Assembly (NCBI GenBank): GCA_016650045.1
Contig: JAENWK010000012.1
Span: forward strand, 1 to 37,784
DNA from: Eubacteriaceae bacterium
Lineage (GTDB): Bacteria; Bacillota; Clostridia; Eubacteriales; Eubacteriaceae
DNA length: 37,784 nucleotides
Direction: 5' to 3'
Shown: piece after piece, positions 1-6,537 of the stretch
Layout of the letters: each line of letters starts with the position of its first letter
Position numbering within the stretch: position 1 is the stretch's first letter
Position numbers and translations under genes: made by a program
Notes under the pieces: generated by a model
Databases searched by the model: none
The model's input: the letters and a program-made list of their open reading frames with translations, nothing else
What the model was told of the DNA's origin: nothing

Positions 1-4
1 CAAC

Positions 5-35
5 TTAACAAGTAATAAATTCCATAGTATATAAT
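5..35 (+). promoter_or_regulatory. Promoter of the toxin-antitoxin-chaperone operon
   Basis: A perfect TATAAT lies at 30-35. A TTAACA-like -35 box lies at 5-10, but the 19-bp spacer is longer than the usual 17. Transcription would begin near 42. That is too close to the ATG at 53 for a normal leader and fits the ATG at 74 better. Confidence 0.45.
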
Positions 36-73
36 ACATCTAATTAACAGGAATGGTTGAGAAGCGAAAGCGT

Positions 74-673
74 ATGAATGATGAAATTAAAGAATTCTTT
101 GGATATCATGGAACACCAGAAAGATGTATAGATTCAATAAAGAATGATGGATTTAAAGTCCGTACATTTTTATTTGATTGTGCAGAGGAACAAGAGATAC
201 CATGTGATCTTGGAAACGGTATTTATGTATTCTTAGATAATGATGAATATGGATTTGATGGTAAGGAATGCGCCAAAAAATATGTAAAAAATGTTAAACG
301 AGGAGAGCTCTCCTATGGTGTTATAGAGTTGTCACTGTCAATAGATTTTGAAAATCAAGAGATTGTAGATTTAGATGACGAAGAAATTATTTCCGAGATC
401 TTGGCAGTTAGAAAAGTAATGATGCCAAAATTAAAAAGACTTTTTGAAGAAAATTATTTTAAGAACAACGGAGCATTTCAAAGAGGAAATTGTGATGGTA
501 TTATTTTAGAGGGTTTGTTATTAGAGAAAAAAAGCGACCCTGTTATGATAATAAAAAACACCTACACATCAGAAAGCTATTATAGAATTTCTAATTTTCC
601 GGATGGTACAGAAGCATGCATCAGAGATATTTCAATCATAAAGAACAAAGAAGTGTGCGAAAAATTTCATTAA
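74..673 (+). CDS. ADP-ribosyltransferase-fold toxin, CmdT-like
   Basis: Predicted 199-aa cytoplasmic protein. The N-terminus has a Tyr-His-Gly-Thr motif (residues 11-14) and then Leu-Gly-Asn-Gly-Ile-Tyr (46-51). This spacing is typical of small bacterial ADP-ribosyltransferase-fold proteins, in which the His and the Tyr line the NAD pocket. The third catalytic residue cannot be placed by eye. It is the first gene of a three-gene operon ending in a SecB-like chaperone, the order toxin-antitoxin-chaperone known from CmdTAC anti-phage systems, where CmdT ADP-ribosylates mRNA. The toxin role is inferred from fold motifs plus context. An in-frame ATG at 53 would add 7 residues, but its AGGA abuts the start codon. 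The ATG at 74 has GAGAAG at 59-64 and suits the promoter better. Confidence 0.75.
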   Translation: MNDEIKEFFGYHGTPERCIDSIKNDGFKVRTFLFDCAEEQEIPCDLGNGIYVFLDNDEYGFDGKECAKKYVKNVKRGELSYGVIELSLSIDFENQEIVDLDDEEIISEILAVRKVMMPKLKRLFEENYFKNNGAFQRGNCDGIILEGLLLEKKSDPVMIIKNTYTSESYYRISNFPDGTEACIRDISIIKNKEVCEKFH

Positions 674-699
674 ATTAATAAGAAATAAAGGTGAATGTT

Positions 700-960
700 A
701 TGAACAAGATGTTTGAAAAGTGTAAGAAGGTTTCGTTTAAAGAAGAGGCCAAAACCGTTGAACAATGGTTAACAGACGAAAGATTAATTGAACTTCTTTT
801 TGAGATGGGATTTGAACGGAATGAAACAGCAACCTGTCCAAATGATCATGGAGTTTGGAAAAAGAACAGTTGTAAGCAGAGTAATTATTTTGAAACCGAA
901 GATTTACTATCAAAGAAGAACAGATTTTCGGAAATAAAAGAAATTTCTTTGGCTGCATAA
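700..960 (+). CDS. Small protein, candidate antitoxin of the TAC operon
   Basis: Predicted 86-aa soluble protein of no family I recognise. It lies 26 bp after the toxin-like gene and 19 bp before the SecB-like gene. It is rich in Lys and Glu, has a helix-prone first half and a Cys pair around residues 46-58. Position, size and context suggest the antitoxin whose folding depends on the chaperone; this is inference only. An in-frame GTG at 691 exists, but it overlaps the AAGGTG Shine-Dalgarno (688-693), which is ideally placed 6 nt before the ATG at 700, so 700 is chosen. Confidence 0.65.
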   Translation: MNKMFEKCKKVSFKEEAKTVEQWLTDERLIELLFEMGFERNETATCPNDHGVWKKNSCKQSNYFETEDLLSKKNRFSEIKEISLAA

Positions 961-979
961 AGTAAATGGAGATATAATT

Positions 980-1408
980 GTGGATGAATTAAAAGAGATA
1001 GAAAGTGTTTTGACGTTAGAATCACTTATTGTTGAGGAAATATCATTTAAAAGAGATCCGGCGCTAGCCAATATTACCGATATGATTAAATCAAAAATCG
1101 GGTTTTGTAGAGAAATTGAATACATCGGGGATGATGAAGATGAAGCAAAAGTATCTTTGAGTATGTCGATGAAGCATAAGACAGGTGCGGTAGAGCTCTT
1201 TATAAAGATGTCAGGGTACTTCCAAATTCAAAGTAATGTCGATATTGATTTAAAGAAGGAATTATTTGAGAGAAATGCAGTAGCCATTATATTTCCCTAC
1301 TTAAGAGGGCAGCTCTCGATATTAACAGCACAACCAGGTTTTACACCTGTTGTATTACCGGCAATTAATATAGTGAATCTTCTTGAAAAGGATAATGACG
1401 AGTTTTAA
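980..1408 (+). CDS. SecB-like chaperone of a toxin-antitoxin-chaperone system
   Basis: 142-aa protein. Its C-terminal third carries the SecB signature: an Asn-Ala-Val-Ala segment, then Phe-Pro-Tyr-Leu-Arg, Leu-Thr-Ala-Gln-Pro-Gly-Phe and Val-Val-Leu-Pro-Ala-Ile-Asn (about residues 99-130). Classical SecB is an export chaperone of Proteobacteria. In Firmicutes, solitary SecB-like genes are usually the chaperone of a toxin-antitoxin-chaperone operon, where they fold and protect the antitoxin. That matches this place as last gene of the operon, followed directly by a terminator. The start is GTG with GGAG at 968-971. Confidence 0.85.
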   Translation: MDELKEIESVLTLESLIVEEISFKRDPALANITDMIKSKIGFCREIEYIGDDEDEAKVSLSMSMKHKTGAVELFIKMSGYFQIQSNVDIDLKKELFERNAVAIIFPYLRGQLSILTAQPGFTPVVLPAINIVNLLEKDNDEF

Positions 1409-1411
1409 ATC

Positions 1412-1441
1412 AAACATGCTTAGTAAGCGTGTTTTTTTTTT
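1412..1441 (+). terminator. Rho-independent terminator of the TAC operon
   Basis: A 9-bp stem (1413-1421 with 1425-1433, one G-T pair) with a 3-nt loop runs into a tract of ten T. It sits 4 nt after the SecB-like stop codon and closes the operon. Confidence 0.85.
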
Positions 1442-1464
1442 GAGTAATGAGGAAGGACACTGTC

Positions 1465-1590
1465 ATGCAAGAACCTGAAATTATCATCGAACAGAAACAG
1501 AGATTAATAGCAATGCTCACCAAGGACAATAAGGGAACAATATCCCCGACAGATCTAGCAGAAGCATTAGGAGAAGGTTTTTTTGGCTAG
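1465..1590 (+). CDS. Short ORF of 41 aa, unrecognised
   Basis: ATG at 1465 with a good Shine-Dalgarno (AGGAAGG, about 1450-1456) opens a 41-codon frame ending in TAG at 1588. The product is helix-prone and polar, with no family I can name. It may be a real small gene or the 5' end of a gene whose body was lost, since the next 330 bp hold only fragments. Confidence 0.3.
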   Translation: MQEPEIIIEQKQRLIAMLTKDNKGTISPTDLAEALGEGFFG

Positions 1591-1729
1591 GGCTCTATTT
1601 TTTTTAAAACTTAAGTCTTTCAGGGACTTTTCCATGCCTATAGGGTACAGATGATCACGTGAATTCAAGAACGTTTTCATCTTTATAATATAGTTTGTCC
1701 TGTTTGTTTTCAAGTTCAATACAGAGAAG

Positions 1730-1920
1730 AGGTGGTATTGCGGAAATATTTAGTCAGATGAATATTATTGAGAGCTGGGGAACAGGTATTCAACGTATTA
1801 TAATGGTTGTAGAGAATATGACCTTCCAGATCCAACCTTTGAGGAGATAGGGAATAGCTTCCGTGTTATTTTGTATCGTCCATCAAACAATGAAAAGAAA
1901 GATATCATTTTAAATCATCA
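1730..1920 (+). pseudogene. Remnant of an AlbA_2/HATPase-type transcriptional regulator
   Basis: A readable fragment of the C-terminal domain of the Schlafen AlbA_2 / HATPase_c_4 ('RecG-like') regulators. One frame gives a stretch ending Trp-Gly-Thr-Gly-Ile-Gln-Arg-Ile. A one-base shift near 1800 then moves to a second frame that continues as Asn-Gly-Cys-Arg-Glu and ends with Phe-Arg-Val-Ile-Leu-Tyr. No start codon or N-terminal domains are present, so it is a decayed remnant. The stretch 1591-1729 before it shows no gene. Confidence 0.6.
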
Positions 1921-1940
1921 CAATAACATGTGTAAAACTT

Positions 1941-2933
1941 CTAGTTTAATTTACCGTACTGTTGTGTTTGAGAAATTTTCCAAATTTTTGGCTCTTTAGC
2001 ATTTAAATCCTCATCAAAAAGACATGCCCGGGTTATTTGGTTATTATCGTAGGTTTTCACGTAATAAGTACCGGTGTTGCAAACCATACATGCGGTGTAT
2101 TGGGTATAATCAACACCCTCATCGGTGATGACGTTTCCTTTTGGTATGTCAACGGATGCTAAAATATGAAAGGCTGCCTTAATACCTTCATCCTCATTAT
2201 CTAATTCGTTGATAGCCTCTTTCCCAAAAAGCGCGCGAATAAACCGTGATGGTGGCGTGTAATCACCCGGTAAACCAATTGTCCTGGCACCATTGCCAAA
2301 AGGTGCAAATGTGAGACCATTTAATTTTAGAGGTTCTATTTTAAAGGGATTAATGCCGATATAATTGCGAATGTTGGTCAAATGCCAATTAAAATCAGGA
2401 CTGTTGGACATAACCCCAAGAGGATTATCGTGAATGACAATGCCGCTCTTCATGGGTTCAATGACAATGGTGTTACCGTTCTTATCGGTTACAATCCAGT
2501 GGAGTGGTGTAACAACCCCAAAAAGTTTAGCCGGGGTATTGACAATATTTAATTGGAAAATGGCTTCTTTAACCTCATCAATGGTTGAAAAATTAGATAA
2601 AAGCCATCCCACGACCTCATAGGATGCAAGGTTGGTTTTATCGGAAATAAGCTCTTCGCTGTAATGGGCATAGCCAGGGAAATACAAGGTGGCGCAGGCG
2701 AGTCCCGCTTCATTTACGCCATCAGTAAAAGTAAAAGTTTCCTGTTGTTCCTGTTGTTGACCGATACCCATCAAGGCGTATTTTACTGACCGTTCAGGCC
2801 CATCCATTTCAAAAAACAGGGGATATTTTCTGGGTATGAAAATAAGTTCCGGTTCTAGAATAAAAGCGAAATCCATCGTTCTGGCGAGCATATTTAATCG
2901 ATCGTTGGTCTTTAAGGTTATACTTGTACACAC
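1941..2933 (-). CDS. Choloylglycine hydrolase family (linear amide C-N hydrolase)
   Basis: 330-aa Ntn-hydrolase of the bile salt hydrolase / penicillin V acylase family. Such enzymes cleave linear amide bonds, and processing exposes Cys2 as the N-terminal nucleophile. Visible conserved residues are Cys2, Arg18 and Asp21 (Ala-Arg-Thr-Met-Asp), Asn73, Asn177 (Met-Ser-Asn-Ser-Pro) and Arg230. Length is normal for the family. No signal peptide is seen, so it is probably cytoplasmic. The start is GTG, preceded on the minus strand by AGAAGG at 8-9 nt. The substrate (bile salt, N-acyl homoserine lactone or penicillin-like) cannot be told from sequence. It is a single-gene unit converging on the remnant at 1730-1920. 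Confidence 0.88.
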   Translation of the reverse strand: MCTSITLKTNDRLNMLARTMDFAFILEPELIFIPRKYPLFFEMDGPERSVKYALMGIGQQQEQQETFTFTDGVNEAGLACATLYFPGYAHYSEELISDKTNLASYEVVGWLLSNFSTIDEVKEAIFQLNIVNTPAKLFGVVTPLHWIVTDKNGNTIVIEPMKSGIVIHDNPLGVMSNSPDFNWHLTNIRNYIGINPFKIEPLKLNGLTFAPFGNGARTIGLPGDYTPPSRFIRALFGKEAINELDNEDEGIKAAFHILASVDIPKGNVITDEGVDYTQYTACMVCNTGTYYVKTYDNNQITRACLFDEDLNAKEPKIWKISQTQQYGKLN

Positions 2934-3000
2934 AGTTGGTACCTTCTTTCTTCATTTGCCTAATTATATATGATTTTGCTCCAATAGTAAACAATCGATT

Positions 3001-3157
3001 TTATTCCGGTTGTATTTTATTTAAAATTGTAGAGCTGTTATTTTCGCCAAGTGAAATTGGTGTAGAGTTTGATCCCTTAATTGAGAAGGTTTTATACGGA
3101 AATGAAAATGAACTCAAAATATTTTGTACGATGGAAAATTCTGGGACTAAGAAATAA
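3001..3157 (+). pseudogene. Possible 3' gene remnant, unrecognised
   Basis: An open frame of about 50 codons ends at a TAA at 3155-3157 and has no start codon with a ribosome binding site. Its composition (alternating hydrophobic and acidic residues) looks coding, and a strong terminator follows about 110 bp later. I recognise no family. It may be the tail of a deleted gene or chance. Confidence 0.25.
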
Positions 3158-3264
3158 TTATTGGATGCTATTGAAGCAATAGTATCAGTATCAGTATAGG
3201 AAAAAATCTTAATAGTAGAGTAGAAATAATATAGATTGTGATTCGAAGATAGAGAATAGTTTTG

Positions 3265-3305
3265 AAATCCCCTAAAGGTGTTTAGCGCCTTTAGGGGATT
3301 TTTTA
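3265..3305 (+). terminator. Strong rho-independent terminator
   Basis: Long near-perfect stem, AATCCCCTAAAGG pairing with CCTTTAGGGGATT, with a loop of about 9 nt followed by a T run. No intact gene ends just before it, so it probably belonged to the remnant upstream. It now insulates the cas operon. Confidence 0.85.
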
Positions 3306-3420
3306 TAAAAAAATAATTGGAACATGTACCAAATTTGTCAAAGTGCATGAAGTATGATAATCGTAACAAAAGGATATTAATATCACAAGTGTGAAAAGAA
3401 ACAAATTTTGGATTAAGAGT

Positions 3421-3570
3421 AGGAGGATTAAAAATATGTAAAAAAAATAGATGCAGTAGAAATTGCTCTGTGTTAGCTAATCGGCACCTGAATGATTTCT
3501 ATCTGAACTTTAATATTGTTCAATGTAAAATATTTAAGAATAATGAGAAATATAATTGAATAAAATTAAT
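3421..3570 (+). pseudogene. Decayed small gene with intact ribosome site and start-stop
   Basis: A textbook GGAGG (3421-3425) lies 9 nt before an ATG (3435) that is followed at once by TAA. Dropping bases in the A run just after the ATG gives a short frame beginning Met-Lys-Lys-Ile-Asp. A further shift near 3472 gives about 29 more open codons ending at a TGA near 3559. It looks like a small gene broken by slippage in the A run. Family not recognised. Confidence 0.3.
3516..3544 (+). promoter_or_regulatory. Candidate promoter of the cas operon
   Basis: TTGTTC (3516-3521) and AATAAT (3539-3544) are 17 bp apart, about 95 bp before cas3. A second TATAAT at 3551-3556 lacks a good -35. The AT-rich background makes this tentative. 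Confidence 0.3.
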
Positions 3571-3638
3571 ATAAGGCTTATACTTAAATAAGTAAACATT
3601 TGCAATAAACATGATGATTGAAATAGGAAGGTGATTGA

Positions 3639-5840
3639 TTGAAATATTTAGGCCATACCAAGGATGGTAAAAATTTTATCGATGAAGAAAATTCCCAGGA
3701 ATTAATAAAGCATCTTGAAAATGTATCAAACTATGCTGAAAAGTTTGCAAAGAGTTTTGATGCCGGTGAAATGGGTGCGCTATTAGGGTTAGTCCATGAT
3801 CTTGGCAAATATCAAATGAGTTTCCAAGACCGGATCAGAGGAAGTAAAGTAAAAGTTGATCATGCCACCTTAGGAGCAAAAGTATTAACAGAATACTGGA
3901 ATGATTTGGGTTGGCTTCATGGCATGGTTGTTTCCGGGCATCATACCGGTCTTAAAGACAGTGGCAGTGGGTCAAACAGGGGGGATAATACTTATTCTTC
4001 ACGGATTAATAATTATGATGGACAGGATACAGATTACAGTAATGAAATAATAATTCCAAGTAGTTTTAAACCCAAGATGCTCAATGGGGATAATGAATCC
4101 ATGAGTTTTGCTTTTGCCACCTATCTGAAAATGCTTTTTTCATGTTTGGTGGATGCTGACTGGACGGACACGGAAGAATACATAACGGATGTAAGCAGAA
4201 AGAGTATTCCATATACAATCGAAGAATTAGATAAAAAACTAACCAGTGGGATACCAGTCAATAATGGTTCTTCAATTAATAACATCCGCGCAGAAATTCT
4301 AAATGATTGTCAAAAAGCTTCTCAAAAGGAGCAAGGGCTATTTACGCTCACTGTACCCACTGGTGGAGGAAAAACCTTGTCATCTCTGTCATTTGCATTA
4401 CAACATGCATTAAAACATAAACTCAAACGAGTTATTTATGTTATTCCCTATACCAGTATTATTGAGCAAAATGCGGATGTTATTGCAGGTATTCTTGGTA
4501 AGGAATTTGTATTGGAACATCATAGTCAGGTTGATGAAACCAAAGGTATTCTTGAAGAAGATGATATTGAAGGGAATATCAAAAAAAGAATAAAGTGGGC
4601 CAGTGAGAATTGGGATATCCCGGTTATTTTAACTACCAATGTTCAATTTTTCGAGTCCTTCTTTTCAAACAAACCTTCAAAAACAAGGAAATTACATAAT
4701 ATTGCCGAGAGTGTGGTCATTTTTGATGAAGCACAAATGCTACCAAGGGAACTGTTATCCCCATCCATGTATGCCATTTCTGAACTGGTTACAAATTATA
4801 AGGTAACAGCGATTTTGTGCAGTGCGACTCAACCGGCAATCAGTCAATATAAATATGAAAAATTAAAAATTTCAGAAATCATAAGCAATCCTGAAGAACT
4901 TGCAAAGAAATTAAAGCGTGTGGAATATGAAGTGATTGGTAAAAAAAGTGATGAAGAAATTCTGGAGATATTTACCAAGAACCCAAAAACACTATGTGTG
5001 GTCAACTCCCGTAAACATGCCCATGCGCTGCATCAATTGGTGTCACAGGATGGACGCTTTAAGAATATTTATCACCTCAGTACCTTGATGCACTGCATTC
5101 ATCGGCGTGAAGTGCTTATGGAAGTCAAAGAAAGACTGAAAAAAAATGAGGATGTTATTTTAATTGCCACATCATTGGTGGAAGCAGGTGTAGATATTGA
5201 CTTTCCCGTTGTAATGAGAAGCATTGCCGGGATCGACAATATTATACAGGCGGGAGGGCGAGCCAATCGTGAAGGGAAATTGGAAAAGGGACGGGTTTTG
5301 GTCTTTGAACCAACAAGCGAAGCCGGAAAAATTCCAAAAGTTATTCAAAGCATGGCAAGTCTTACTAAAGAAGTCATTGAAGTATTAAAGGAAGATGCCT
5401 TTGAAATAAAAGGGATTACCATGTATTTCGAAAATTTATATCATGCATCAAGTTCTGATAATATACTGGATGCAAAAAACATTCTAAATGAATTCGAAAT
5501 AAAAGGTAACAGTTACAAATTTAATTTTGAAACGGTGGCAAAAAAATACAAAATCATTGAAGATAATACGGAAAATATTGTTATTAATCTTTCGGAGGAG
5601 TCAAGGAAATTAATTAATGAATTACGCCAGGGCATATTTAATAGGGAAACCATGAGAAAACTCCAACAGTATTCAGTGTCTGTTTACAAAAATGAATATC
5701 AGAAACTCTTGGAAGAAAACGCACTGGAAGTACTACAAAATGGCTTTAGTATACTTAATAACAATCAATACTACAAAGGTGATATAGGGTTGGATATATT
5801 CACGGATAATAACAAAAATGCAGAATGCAATATGATTTAG
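3639..5840 (+). CDS. cas3: CRISPR-associated helicase/nuclease Cas3 (type I-C)
   Basis: 733-aa effector recruited by Cascade to nick, unwind and degrade target DNA. The N-terminal HD nuclease shows His53-Asp54 (Val-His-Asp-Leu-Gly-Lys), His101-His102 and Asp172/Asp174. The SF2 helicase core has the P-loop Thr-Gly-Gly-Gly-Lys-Thr (241-246), DEAQ (363-366), Ser-Ala-Thr (395-397), a Val-Glu-Ala-Gly-Val-Asp motif (514-519) and the Gln-Ala-Gly-Gly-Arg-Ala-Asn-Arg motif (537-544). All catalytic motifs are intact and the length is typical. The start is TTG with AGGAAGG about 6 nt upstream. It is the first gene of the cas operon, 13 bp before cas5c. Confidence 0.97.
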   Translation: MKYLGHTKDGKNFIDEENSQELIKHLENVSNYAEKFAKSFDAGEMGALLGLVHDLGKYQMSFQDRIRGSKVKVDHATLGAKVLTEYWNDLGWLHGMVVSGHHTGLKDSGSGSNRGDNTYSSRINNYDGQDTDYSNEIIIPSSFKPKMLNGDNESMSFAFATYLKMLFSCLVDADWTDTEEYITDVSRKSIPYTIEELDKKLTSGIPVNNGSSINNIRAEILNDCQKASQKEQGLFTLTVPTGGGKTLSSLSFALQHALKHKLKRVIYVIPYTSIIEQNADVIAGILGKEFVLEHHSQVDETKGILEEDDIEGNIKKRIKWASENWDIPVILTTNVQFFESFFSNKPSKTRKLHNIAESVVIFDEAQMLPRELLSPSMYAISELVTNYKVTAILCSATQPAISQYKYEKLKISEIISNPEELAKKLKRVEYEVIGKKSDEEILEIFTKNPKTLCVVNSRKHAHALHQLVSQDGRFKNIYHLSTLMHCIHRREVLMEVKERLKKNEDVILIATSLVEAGVDIDFPVVMRSIAGIDNIIQAGGRANREGKLEKGRVLVFEPTSEAGKIPKVIQSMASLTKEVIEVLKEDAFEIKGITMYFENLYHASSSDNILDAKNILNEFEIKGNSYKFNFETVAKKYKIIEDNTENIVINLSEESRKLINELRQGIFNRETMRKLQQYSVSVYKNEYQKLLEENALEVLQNGFSILNNNQYYKGDIGLDIFTDNNKNAECNMI

Positions 5841-5853
5841 GAGGAAATGAAGT

Positions 5854-6537
5854 ATGGGTTATGGAGTAAAAATCCGGGTCTGGGGTAATTATGCCTGTTT
5901 TACACGACCGGAAATGAAGGTGGAAAGGGTGAGTTATGACATGATCACCCCTTCAGCTGCCAGGGGTATCATTGAAGCGATTTACTGGAAACCGGCAATA
6001 AAATGGAGTATTGATAAAATACACGTGATCAATCCCATTAAATTTACAAATATTCGAAGAAATGAAGTATCAGAGGTGGCCAAATTAGGCAGCATAAAAA
6101 AAGCAATGGATAAATCAGAACCCTATCATATTATTGCAACAGAAAATCGACATCAGCGAGCTGCCCTTATTCTCAGAGATGTTGAATACATCATCGAAGC
6201 TCATTTTGATTTAAACCCGGACAAAGCCGGAGAAACAGACAGTGTAGAAAAACATTATAATATTGCATTACGTCGCCTTAGGCAGGGACAGTTTTTTTAT
6301 CAGCCGTCACTGGGTACCAGGGAATTTGGAGCATCCTTTGAACTCATTGAGGATGAATCGGCCATACCCAAAAGTAAAATTACTGGAGACCTCGATTTGG
6401 GCTATATGCTTTATGACATGAATTTTACTTTAAATGAGAGCAAAACAAAACAAACTGTTAATCCCAGCTTTTTTAGAGCCAGGCTGGAAAATGGGGTGCT
6501 GGATTTAACCAAAGTAAGGAATGAGGTGAGAATTTGA
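5854..6537 (+). CDS. cas5c: Cas5c, pre-crRNA endoribonuclease and Cascade subunit
   Basis: 227-aa type I-C Cas5. In subtype I-C this protein replaces Cas6: it cuts the repeat hairpin in the precursor transcript and stays bound to the 5' handle. Tyr44 and the Lys133-His134 pair are in the places expected for the catalytic Tyr, Lys and His known from Bacillus halodurans Cas5c; exact equivalence needs an alignment. The start is ATG with GGAGG upstream. Its stop overlaps the TTG start of cas8c by 4 nt (TTGA), suggesting coupled translation. Confidence 0.93.
   Translation: MGYGVKIRVWGNYACFTRPEMKVERVSYDMITPSAARGIIEAIYWKPAIKWSIDKIHVINPIKFTNIRRNEVSEVAKLGSIKKAMDKSEPYHIIATENRHQRAALILRDVEYIIEAHFDLNPDKAGETDSVEKHYNIALRRLRQGQFFYQPSLGTREFGASFELIEDESAIPKSKITGDLDLGYMLYDMNFTLNESKTKQTVNPSFFRARLENGVLDLTKVRNEVRI

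Noticed and set aside
3170-3205. Short tandem AGTATC-type repeat
   Set aside because: Only about three units in AT-rich DNA; likely chance.
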